Shown here piece by piece: positions 8,127-14,776 of a DNA stretch of 22,893 nucleotides. Under the pieces are notes generated by a model. That model was not told the origin of the DNA. It was given only the letters and a program-made list of their open reading frames with translations, and made no database searches. The translations under genes and the position numbers were made by a program. Positions within the stretch are counted from its first letter, which is position 1; each line of letters begins with the position of its first letter. This DNA is from Sphingomonadaceae bacterium. Its GTDB lineage: Bacteria; Pseudomonadota; Alphaproteobacteria; Sphingomonadales; Sphingomonadaceae. The DNA is taken from contig JAEMTM010000006.1 in the NCBI GenBank assembly GCA_016462305.1, forward strand, positions 1-22,893, in the 5' to 3' direction.

Positions 8127-8429
8127 TTATGCTCCTGTAGTTTTAAGTGTTGACGCAGCTTTGATGTCCGCAAGCAATGCGGTCTGCGTGCCCATTTGCT
8201 CCGCTATGGATTTCAGCGCGACGTTCATTTCCTCAATGCCTGCAACGCTTGAAAATTGCGCCATTTGCGCAACCATCGCTTGGTTATCGACGGGGCTGAA
8301 AGGATCTTGCGCCTTCAACTGCGTCGTCATCAGCCGCAGGAAATCGGTTTGGCCCATTTTCTTTTCGGCCATGTCCTTTGACAGGACAGGTAGGTTTTTG
8401 GGGTTAACGGGGGTTATGCTTGTCATCAT
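8127..8429 (-). CDS. flgD: Hook-cap/scaffold protein FlgD, N-terminal domain only
   Basis: FlgD caps the growing hook. The 100-aa product contains the conserved N-terminal region: MGQTDFLRLMTTQLKAQDP (about 25-43) and NQAMVAQMAQFSSVAGIEEM. It stops shortly after, so the C-terminal Tudor/fibronectin-like domains of the roughly 230-aa enterobacterial protein are missing. Two consecutive ATG codons can serve as start, with AAGG a few bases upstream. It follows flgC directly and precedes flgE, the standard order. The short form is paired with a short FlgE. Confidence 0.88.
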   Translation of the reverse strand: MMTSITPVNPKNLPVLSKDMAEKKMGQTDFLRLMTTQLKAQDPFSPVDNQAMVAQMAQFSSVAGIEEMNVALKSIAEQMGTQTALLADIKAASTLKTTGA

Positions 8430-8438
8430 TCATGCCTT

Positions 8439-8849
8439 TCATTGGCCGAGGCGTAAGGTTTCGCTAATCAGGCCTTTTGCCGTGGCAAGGACCTGGACAT
8501 TGTTTTGATATTGACGTGATATTTCAAGCATCTCGACCATTTCGGCGGTGCTATCGACGGCGGCTTCCCAGACATTGCCATCTTTGTCGGCCAGCGGATG
8601 ATTGGGGTCGTTGCGCTTGACGGGCGTGGCCTTGCTGGTGTCGATACGTTCGACCTGAACGGTCGCCTGACCAGCCTCGCCCATGACAGTGCGGAACACA
8701 GGCTTCATCGCACGAAAGGCCTTGTCTGCGCTGCCCGATACTGTGCCGGCATTGGCAAGATTGGTGGCCGACGTGTTCAGGCGGATAAGCTGCGCCGCCA
8801 TGGCGCGGCCACTAATGTCAAAAATGGAAAGATTGTCGGCCATCTTCAT
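8439..8849 (-). CDS. flgC: Flagellar proximal rod protein FlgC
   Basis: FlgC is a proximal rod subunit. The 136-aa product (E. coli about 134 aa) has an N-terminal ISGRAMAAQLIRLNTSATNL, then a central KRNDPNHPLADKDGNVW that matches the conserved FlgC motif DPxHPxADxxGxV, and a C-terminal STAEMVEMLEISRQYQNNVQ. Its start overlaps the flgB stop as ATGA (8846-8849). A start at the second methionine is possible. Confidence 0.95.
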   Translation of the reverse strand: MKMADNLSIFDISGRAMAAQLIRLNTSATNLANAGTVSGSADKAFRAMKPVFRTVMGEAGQATVQVERIDTSKATPVKRNDPNHPLADKDGNVWEAAVDSTAEMVEMLEISRQYQNNVQVLATAKGLISETLRLGQ

Positions 8850-9187
8850 TCCCCTTTCAGCGCGCGGGTAAGGGTGCCGATACGGCCCTGAAGAAATGAC
8901 AGGCTCGAACGATAGGCCAGCGCGTTTTCGGCAAAGGCGGTTTGCTCTGTTGCCATTTCAACGGTGTTGCCATCCAGCGATGCCTGAAGCGGCACGCGAT
9001 AACGCATTGCGCTTTCGGTTGACTGGCCATTTTCGGCGAGCTTGAGCGCCGAGGAAAATTCGATGTCGCGCGCTTTATATCCCGGCGTCGATGCGTTGGC
9101 GATGTTCGAGCCGAGAATAGACATGCGTTGCTCGCGCAGCTTCAGCGCGGTGGCATGAATTCCAAATATGTTATCCAAAGCCGGCAT
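8846..9187 (-). CDS. flgB: Flagellar proximal rod protein FlgB
   Basis: FlgB is the rod subunit nearest the MS ring. The 113-aa product has ALKLREQRMSILGSNIANAS followed by TPGYKARDIEF, the hallmark of the family, and a C terminus SFLQGRIGTLTRALKGE. It is somewhat shorter than E. coli FlgB (138 aa). A good Shine-Dalgarno (AAAGGAA) sits about 6 nt before the ATG. It is the first gene of the eleven-gene run and lies just downstream of a perfect sigma-54 promoter. Confidence 0.94.
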   Translation of the reverse strand: MPALDNIFGIHATALKLREQRMSILGSNIANASTPGYKARDIEFSSALKLAENGQSTESAMRYRVPLQASLDGNTVEMATEQTAFAENALAYRSSLSFLQGRIGTLTRALKGE

Positions 9188-9241
9188 GGCCGTTCCTTTC
9201 GTCTTTGCATCACGCCTGGGGGCGCGAACGAAAGGGGCATT

Positions 9242-9256
9242 GCAATTGCCGTGCCA
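9242..9256 (-). promoter_or_regulatory. Sigma-54 promoter of the flgB operon
   Basis: On the minus strand the sequence is TGGCAC-N5-TTGC, an exact match to the -24/-12 consensus with correct spacing (-24 from 9251-9256, -12 from 9242-9245). The predicted start of transcription is near 9231, giving a leader of about 43 nt before the flgB ATG at 9187. It lies in the metW-flgB gap and points toward flgB. It fits with the sigma-54 activator gene at 172-1221. Confidence 0.92.
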
Positions 9257-9339
9257 ATTTTGGAAGAATTACATAAAATCAGTATATTGCAACAAACCGA
9301 CAATTGCCTGACAGGCGCATGTCAAAATTCCGACGCCGC

Positions 9340-9933
9340 CTAACCGCGCCGCAGCAGGAATACCGCATGTTCCGCCAACAGATTGGCAAATCGTTCATCG
9401 CGCGGTTTATCGCCCGACAAAAACCATTGGCCTTCTATCCTGATATTCCGTTCGTCGAGGAAACTGCGAAAGTCGTCGATGGTCACATGGTGGATGTTGG
9501 GCGTGTCATACCAACGGTGGGGAAGCTGCTCCGTCACGGGCATCCGTCCGCCAAACATATGGGCAAAACGAATGCGCCATTGCGCGAAATTGGGGAAGGA
9601 GACAAAGGCCTGCCGTCCGATCCGCACCAAATGGTCCAACACCAGATCAGGCCTTTTGGTGGTCTGCAACGTCTGGCTTAAAATCGCATAGTCAAAGCTA
9701 CCGTCGGGATAATCGGCGAGGTCGGTATCTGCGTCGCCCTGAACCACCGATAGCCCGCGCGCGACCGCCGTGGCAACGTCGCGGGCATCAAGCTCCATCC
9801 CGCGTGCGTCGGCATCTTTGCTGTCGCGCAATGCCGCCATCAACAGGCCATCGCCGCAGCCAACATCCAAGATACGGGCATGTGCGCTTACTTCGCGGGC
9901 GATGATCGCAAGGTCGGGGCGCAGCGCTGTCAC
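9340..9933 (-). CDS. metW: Methionine biosynthesis protein MetW (SAM-dependent methyltransferase fold)
   Basis: MetW is a methyltransferase-like protein nearly always encoded with MetX and needed for, or modulating, homoserine acylation. The 197-aa product has the SAM-binding motif ILDVGCGDGLLMAAL (about 21-35), an acidic GMELD strand end, and the MetW-specific stretch RQAFVSFPNFAQWRIRFAH and PHRWYDTPNIHH. It starts at a GTG (9931-9933) overlapping the metX stop as GTGA, so the two are translationally coupled. It ends 83 bp upstream of the flgB sigma-54 promoter. Confidence 0.94.
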   Translation of the reverse strand: MTALRPDLAIIAREVSAHARILDVGCGDGLLMAALRDSKDADARGMELDARDVATAVARGLSVVQGDADTDLADYPDGSFDYAILSQTLQTTKRPDLVLDHLVRIGRQAFVSFPNFAQWRIRFAHMFGGRMPVTEQLPHRWYDTPNIHHVTIDDFRSFLDERNIRIEGQWFLSGDKPRDERFANLLAEHAVFLLRRG

Positions 9934-11063
9934 CGGCTTTCGCCTGCCCGCAAAAAGCCATCGACGATGCGGTTCATTTCGGGTGCCTCCAACAAGAAAG
10001 CGTCATGGCCAAAGGGGCTCGATAGTTCAACAAAACTCGCCGCCGCGCCCGCCGCGTTCAGGGCATGCACAATGCGCCGCGATTCCGCCGTTGGATATAA
10101 CCAGTCGCTGTCAAAACTGATCAGGCAGAAACGCGTTTTGGTGCCCGCAAAAGTTTTCGCCAGCACGCCGTCATGCGGCTCGGCCAAGTCGAAATAGTCC
10201 ATCGCACGGGTGATGTAGAGATAGCTGTTGGCATCAAACCGATCGACAAAGCTAAGGCCCTGATGGCGCAAATAGCTTTCGACTTGAAAATCGGCGTCAA
10301 AGCCAAAACTTTTGGCATCGCGATTTTGCAAACGGCGACCGAATTTTTCGGTCAGGCCCGCTTCGGACAGATAGGTGATGTGCGCCGCCATGCGGGCGAC
10401 GGCAAGGCCAGCCGTCGGCGCCTCATGCCCATAATAAGCGCCATTATTCCAGCTTGGGTCCGCCATAATCGCCTGACGCCCGACCTCGTGAAAGGCGATA
10501 TTCTGCGCCGAATGCCGCGCGGTCGATGCAATGACAACCGCAGAGCGCACGCGGTCGGGGTATAAGGCGGCCCAGCTTAATGCCTGCATCCCGCCCATCG
10601 ACCCGCCGACCACGGCCTCCAATGTTTCGATACCCAGATGGTTCAGCAATAGGGCCTGCGCCCGAACCATGTCGGCGATGGTGATGACCGGAAAACCCAT
10701 GGCATAAGGCGCGCCCGTTATGGGGTCGATGCTGGCCGGGCCAGATGATCCCATGCAACTGCCCATCACGTTGATGCTGATGATACAATGGCGCGTGGGG
10801 TCTATCGGCTTGCCGGGGCCAACCATCCGCGTCCACCAGCCTGCCTTGCCCGTCACGGGGTGGTTCGACGCCACATATTGGTCACCGGTTAGCGCGTGGC
10901 AAATCAGGATGGCGTTGGATTTGTCGGCGTTCAATGCACCATAGGTTTCATAGGCACATTCGACAGGCGCAAACGCCACACCGCTGTCGAGCTGCACTGG
11001 CCCAAGCAACTGTGTCTTTTTATCCAAACCGAAACGCGTATCCTCATGCATATCGAACGCCAT
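9930..11063 (-). CDS. metX: Homoserine O-acyltransferase (MetX family, probably acetyl-CoA-dependent)
   Basis: MetX acylates L-homoserine, the first committed step of methionine synthesis. The alpha/beta-hydrolase fold shows nucleophile Ser155 in VVGGSMGGMQ, Asp in SFDSDWLYP and His in FGHDAFLLE; GSCMGSSGPASIDP is typical of the family. I chose the ATG at 11063 (377 aa) because the upstream 50 codons have no family similarity and run into hisC on the other strand; ATG 11051 is also possible. Acetyl versus succinyl donor cannot be settled by eye. It diverges from hisC, and metW follows with a 4-nt overlap. Confidence 0.93.
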   Translation of the reverse strand: MAFDMHEDTRFGLDKKTQLLGPVQLDSGVAFAPVECAYETYGALNADKSNAILICHALTGDQYVASNHPVTGKAGWWTRMVGPGKPIDPTRHCIISINVMGSCMGSSGPASIDPITGAPYAMGFPVITIADMVRAQALLLNHLGIETLEAVVGGSMGGMQALSWAALYPDRVRSAVVIASTARHSAQNIAFHEVGRQAIMADPSWNNGAYYGHEAPTAGLAVARMAAHITYLSEAGLTEKFGRRLQNRDAKSFGFDADFQVESYLRHQGLSFVDRFDANSYLYITRAMDYFDLAEPHDGVLAKTFAGTKTRFCLISFDSDWLYPTAESRRIVHALNAAGAAASFVELSSPFGHDAFLLEAPEMNRIVDGFLRAGESR

Positions 11064-11175
11064 ATCAGCGGTTTCGTGCGAAACAACCCAGGTTGGTAAA
11101 AGAAGTGCTAGGGTCAGGACCGATTGCGCTGGCGACATGTTGCGCTGCGCCGCTGCCGACGCTATGGCCGCGGGC
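11064..11175. promoter_or_regulatory. Divergent metX/hisC promoter region
   Basis: These 112 bp must hold promoters for both metX-metW (minus) and hisC-tyrA (plus). They contain the motif CTAGGGTCAGGACC at 11108-11121 and a small inverted repeat, GTTTCG/CGAAAC, just before metX. I see no SAM-II riboswitch fold. No convincing -35/-10 pair could be fixed by eye. Confidence 0.45.
11108..11121 (+). repeat. CTAGGGTCAGGACC motif, copy in the metX/hisC gap
   Basis: This 14-bp sequence occurs identically at 15667-15680. It contains the inverted half-sites GGTC and GACC around AG. Here it lies between divergent genes, away from any stop codon. Confidence 0.55.
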
Positions 11176-12273
11176 ATGAACACACCCATAGCCAAACCAT
11201 GGATTGAAGCCATCAGCGCCTACACACCCGGCAAGGCAAAGTCGGACGATGGCCGCGTGCTGATTAAACTATCGGCGAACGAAAATCCTTTGGGGTGCAG
11301 TCCGGACGCTGCGGCGGCGCTGGAGGACAACAGCGCTTCTTTGGCCCGCTATCCTGACCCGGCCTGCACCGCTTTGCGCGCAGCATTGGGCGCGGCCTAT
11401 GACGTTGACAGCGATCAGATCGTCTGCGGCACGGGATCGGATGAGCTGCTGAACCTTATCGCCATGGGCTATGCCGGCGCAGGCGATGACATCATTTACG
11501 TACGTTATGGTTTTTCGGTCTATGACATTGCGGCCCGCAAGGCGGCGGCCAATGTGATTGTCGCGCCGGACAAGGATTATGGCACCGATGTCGATGCTTT
11601 GCTGGCGCTTGTGACCGATAAGACACGCGTGGTTTTTGTGGCGAACCCCAATAATCCGACGGGCACATATGTCGACGATGGCGAAATTGCCCGGCTACAT
11701 GCGGGCTTGCCCGGTAATTGTGTGCTTGTGCTGGACCAGGCCTATGGCGAATATCTTGAGGATGATGGCCCTGCCGCATTGGAACTGGCGCGCCGCCATG
11801 ACAATGTTCTGATCACACGGACCTTCTCTAAAATATACGGCCTCGCGGCAGAACGCATTGGTTGGGGCTATGGCCATGCGGGCCTGATCGCGACGCTCAA
11901 CCGTGTGCGTGCGCCGTTCAATGTGACCGCTGCGGGACAAGCGGCGGCCATCGCTGCGCTTGCGGATACAGATTTCGTGACGCGCAGCCGTCGGCATAAT
12001 GCCGAATGGCGCGACTGGATGGCGGGCGAGTTTGCGTCCTTGTCCAATTTTGGATTGAAGGTCATTCCATCCTGGGGCAACTTCCTGATGGTCTTGTTTG
12101 AAGGCACATGCAGCGCAGAAACCGTTTATCATGCGTTGATGGCCGAAGGCTATATCGTCCGCTGGTTACCGGGGCAGGGGCTTGGCAATGGCCTGCGGAT
12201 TACCATCGGCACCGCAGACGAAAATCGCGGTATGATGGCTGCCTTGCGTCAGATTCTCGACGCGAACGCTTAA
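11176..12273 (+). CDS. hisC: Histidinol-phosphate / aromatic aminotransferase HisC
   Basis: This is a PLP-dependent class I/II aminotransferase acting on imidazole-acetol phosphate, often also on prephenate or phenylpyruvate. Visible motifs are LSANENPLGCSP (about 30-41), NPNNPTGTYV, DQAYGEY and TFSKIYGLAAERIGW, where Lys219 is the Schiff-base lysine. I chose the ATG at 11176 (365 aa) because typical family N termini resemble NTPIAKPWIEAISAYTPGK; ATGs at 11137 and 11164 are alternatives. The stop overlaps the tyrA start by one base (TAATG), so a role in tyrosine/phenylalanine transamination as well as histidine synthesis is plausible. Confidence 0.93.
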   Translation: MNTPIAKPWIEAISAYTPGKAKSDDGRVLIKLSANENPLGCSPDAAAALEDNSASLARYPDPACTALRAALGAAYDVDSDQIVCGTGSDELLNLIAMGYAGAGDDIIYVRYGFSVYDIAARKAAANVIVAPDKDYGTDVDALLALVTDKTRVVFVANPNNPTGTYVDDGEIARLHAGLPGNCVLVLDQAYGEYLEDDGPAALELARRHDNVLITRTFSKIYGLAAERIGWGYGHAGLIATLNRVRAPFNVTAAGQAAAIAALADTDFVTRSRRHNAEWRDWMAGEFASLSNFGLKVIPSWGNFLMVLFEGTCSAETVYHALMAEGYIVRWLPGQGLGNGLRITIGTADENRGMMAALRQILDANA

Positions 12274-13178
12274 TGCTGCCCTTCGCACGCCTGACGATCA
12301 TTGGCCTGGGTCTCATCGGTTCATCGGTCGCGCGCGCGGTAAGGGCGCAGATGCCCGTAGTGCGCATCACCGGCCATGACGCCGACCCGGCTGTGCGTGA
12401 ACGCACGGTTGCGCTGGGTATCTGCGATGATGTGACCGACACGGCTGGCGCGGCGGTAATGGACGCCGACCTTGTCATCCTGTGCGTGCCCGTTGGCGCG
12501 ATGGGCGCGGTGGCGGCGGAATTTGCTGCTGATCTGCCTGCCGATGCGATTGTCAGCGATGTGGGTTCGTGCAAGCAAAGCGTCGCAGAGGCGCTTTTGG
12601 CGGTGCTGCCTGACGCGATCATCATTCCTGCCCATCCGGTAGCTGGCACCGAAAAAAGCGGACCCGACGCGGGTTTTGCGACCTTGTTCAAGGGCCGCTG
12701 GTGCATATTAACGCCGCCTGAAAACGCGCCTGAGGTAGCTATTGAACGCTTGCGCATTTTTTGGCAGCGGCTGGGCGCGGATGTCGAGATTATGGATGCG
12801 CGGCATCATGACATGGTCCTTGCCGTCACCAGCCATTTGCCGCATTTGATTGCCTATACCATCGTTGGCACGGCTGATGATTTGGAAGGCGTAACGCAAA
12901 GCGAGGTTATCAAATATTCGGCCGGTGGTTTCCGCGATTTCACCCGTATCGCCGCATCTGACCCCGTCATGTGGCGCGATGTGTTTTTGTCCAACAAGGA
13001 CGCCGTCCTTGAAATGCTTCAACGTTTTTCCGAAGATCTAAGCGTGCTGCAACGTGCGATCCGATACGACAAAGGCGACGAGTTGGAGGCATTATTTGCC
13101 CGCACCCGCAATATCCGACGGTCGATTGTTGAACAGGGCCAGGACGATGACGCGCCCGATTTCGGACGCAAGCATTAA
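12273..13178 (+). CDS. tyrA: Prephenate/arogenate dehydrogenase TyrA
   Basis: TyrA makes 4-hydroxyphenylpyruvate or tyrosine by NAD(P)-dependent oxidative decarboxylation. The 301-aa product opens with the Rossmann motif IIGLGLIGSS and carries the family signatures VSDVGSCKQSV and PAHPVAGTEKSGPDAGF, the latter holding the catalytic histidine region. The start ATG at 12273 overlaps the hisC stop (TAATG); a longer open frame to 12108 lies inside hisC and is not needed. Choice between prephenate and arogenate cannot be made by eye. It converges on plsC with 4 bp between the stop codons. Confidence 0.95.
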   Translation: MLPFARLTIIGLGLIGSSVARAVRAQMPVVRITGHDADPAVRERTVALGICDDVTDTAGAAVMDADLVILCVPVGAMGAVAAEFAADLPADAIVSDVGSCKQSVAEALLAVLPDAIIIPAHPVAGTEKSGPDAGFATLFKGRWCILTPPENAPEVAIERLRIFWQRLGADVEIMDARHHDMVLAVTSHLPHLIAYTIVGTADDLEGVTQSEVIKYSAGGFRDFTRIAASDPVMWRDVFLSNKDAVLEMLQRFSEDLSVLQRAIRYDKGDELEALFARTRNIRRSIVEQGQDDDAPDFGRKH

Positions 13179-13182
13179 GCCG

Positions 13183-13872
13183 TCAAGTGTTCAGCGCATT
13201 AATGGCGGCGTGCACCCGCGCCTCAATTTCTGCGCGCGGTAGGCCAGTGGGAAGCTCCTCCCCCACCTTGTAGGTAATCGTCCCTGATTTCCAGATACCC
13301 GCTTTGCGCGGGCTTAACGTGCCGCTGTCCACCGCAATCGGTACGACGGGGAGGTTGATGAGCTTATACAGGCCGGCAAAGCCCGACTGCAATGGCGGCT
13401 GATGGCCGGGCGCGACCCGCGTGCCTTCGGGGAAGATCACGATTGGCCGTCCGTCGGCGATCATTTTTTTGGCCAAAATCAGCATGGCCCGAAGCGCCGC
13501 CGCGCCGCCGTTGCGGTCAACGGGGATCATGCCATAGGCCCGTGCGGCTGGTCCCCATAAGGGAATATCGAACAGCTCTTTCTTCGTCACCACCGCGGGT
13601 TTGCGAAACATGCGGGGCATGTCGATGGTTTCAAACATGCTTTCATGTTTGATGGCGTAAAGCACCGGTTTTTGCGGCAATTCGCCCTCAATCTTGATGT
13701 TGATGTTTAATATCCGGCGGTAGCAGCCATATTGCCAGCGCGACCATCCGCGCACGGCCCATTGCATCAGCGGGATGGAGAACCATTGCGCCAAAAATGC
13801 GATGACGACGAAAAACACCGACCCTGTGTAAAATATAACGATGTATAAAGCAGACCGGACGACTGCGATCAT
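13183..13872 (-). CDS. plsC: 1-acyl-sn-glycerol-3-phosphate acyltransferase (PlsC family)
   Basis: PlsC makes phosphatidic acid by acylating lysophosphatidic acid at the inner membrane. The 229-aa product has an N-terminal membrane segment (about 5-30), acyltransferase motif I as His76-X4-Glu81 (KHESMFETIDM), FPEGTR at 147-152 and the later LPVVPIAVDSG. Motif I has Glu where most family members have Asp; I believe this variant occurs in alphaproteobacteria. It starts 3 nt after the ydcF-like gene, so both are one unit. Confidence 0.92.
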   Translation of the reverse strand: MIAVVRSALYIVIFYTGSVFFVVIAFLAQWFSIPLMQWAVRGWSRWQYGCYRRILNINIKIEGELPQKPVLYAIKHESMFETIDMPRMFRKPAVVTKKELFDIPLWGPAARAYGMIPVDRNGGAAALRAMLILAKKMIADGRPIVIFPEGTRVAPGHQPPLQSGFAGLYKLINLPVVPIAVDSGTLSPRKAGIWKSGTITYKVGEELPTGLPRAEIEARVHAAINALNT

Positions 13873-13875
13873 GGC

Positions 13876-14406
13876 TTAAAGCCCAAGAAGCGACGCGACC
13901 GCGCGCAACCAATATTTGTTATATTCCTTGAACAAGCCACCAAACGACGGTTGAGTCGACACCGCGTCATTGGTGACGGTGATACCGTTGGGCAAGGCCC
14001 GGTCAAGTTCAAAGCGCGCGCGTCGCATGTGCCAATCATGCGTAACAAGCCGAATACTGCGTATATTGTTCCGTTTTGCCCATGCTGCCGTTTCCAACGC
14101 ATTGGATCGCGTATCCACCGATTGGAAACCCAGCGCGATGCAGCATTGGAAATATTGGGAAAATTTTGGATATTGCGCTTGAAGCTCGGGCGGTTTTACG
14201 TCGCGGTCCACGCCGGAAATCAGCAATTTTTTGGACTTGCCCGATTCCAATATTTCAAGCCCGCGATCAATTCTGTTTGCCCCACCGGTCAGCACGACAA
14301 CGCCATCGGTTGGCGCAATCGGCGCCGGCTGCGGCAACAGCAACGCAAACCAAGCAAAGCCCAGCATCCAAAGCAACAATATGAAAGCGAGGAAGCGACT
14401 GATCAT
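13876..14406 (-). CDS. YdcF/SanA-family (DUF218) membrane-anchored protein
   Basis: The 176-aa product starts at ATG 14406 with a transmembrane segment (FLAFILLLWMLGFAWFALLL) and continues with the DUF218 core: DGVVVLTGGANR, LISGVD, DTRSNALETAAWA and RLVTHDWHMRRARFE. Members are linked to envelope processes such as ElyC and SanA, but the exact reaction is unknown. An open frame runs upstream to 14460, but the hydrophobic anchor and the ATGA overlap with the upstream ORF favour 14406. It is followed 3 nt later by plsC. Confidence 0.86.
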   Translation of the reverse strand: MISRFLAFILLLWMLGFAWFALLLPQPAPIAPTDGVVVLTGGANRIDRGLEILESGKSKKLLISGVDRDVKPPELQAQYPKFSQYFQCCIALGFQSVDTRSNALETAAWAKRNNIRSIRLVTHDWHMRRARFELDRALPNGITVTNDAVSTQPSFGGLFKEYNKYWLRAVASLLGL

Positions 14407-14735
14407 AACATCTTCTTTAACGCAGAAATCACCGTGAAGTGCGCCATAAGCATAGCGCATATTGTCACGGCAAGCGGAATGCGTCCGCAGTTGACCTGGC
14501 CCGAAACCGATACGCCATCGCCGGAGAGCAAAGCAGGCATAGCGGCCACATATGCTTCATGGGGCGTAACGCCTATCATGGCGGCTGCGCCGCGACCGGG
14601 CCGAAGCCCCCTTTTGTCGAATTTCAATAGGCTCTGCATTGCAATGACAAATGGCACAAACGGCCTGATGGGGCAAAGGCTATTCCGCATCGAGTCTTGG
14701 CCCGAAATAGCGTCATCCACAGCATTTTGTAACAC
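14403..14735 (-). pseudogene. Probable 3' remnant of ftsX, overlapping the ydcF-like gene
   Basis: This 110-codon frame (GTG at 14735) ends in ATGA shared with the ydcF-like start. Only the last part looks like a known protein: LAVTICAMLMAHFTVISALKKML resembles the final transmembrane helix and C-terminal TVxxALxxML tail of alphaproteobacterial FtsX, compared from memory. In related genomes, as I recall, ftsE-ftsX precede ydcF and plsC. The upstream two thirds of a normal FtsX (about 300 aa) and all of ftsE are missing; the divergent zinc-ribbon gene begins at once. There is no Shine-Dalgarno at the GTG. It could be a small expressed protein, a leader that couples translation of the next gene, or a decaying fragment. 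Confidence 0.4.
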
Positions 14736-14776
14736 TAGGGTTGCAAGTAAAAGGATGCTGTTGTTTATGCTTTTTC

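Noticed and set aside
9300..9335. GCCTGTCAGGC inverted sequence after metW as a terminator
   Set aside because: The arms leave almost no loop and no U-tract follows, so a stable terminator hairpin is not supported.
11064..11136. Possible SAM-II riboswitch upstream of metX
   Set aside because: Alphaproteobacterial metX genes can have one, but the expected GC-rich P1 pairing and GCUAAA-type 3' segment are not seen here.
13183..13872. Glu instead of Asp in the HX4D motif of PlsC as a sign of inactivity
   Set aside because: I recall HX4E in other alphaproteobacterial family members, and all other motifs are intact.
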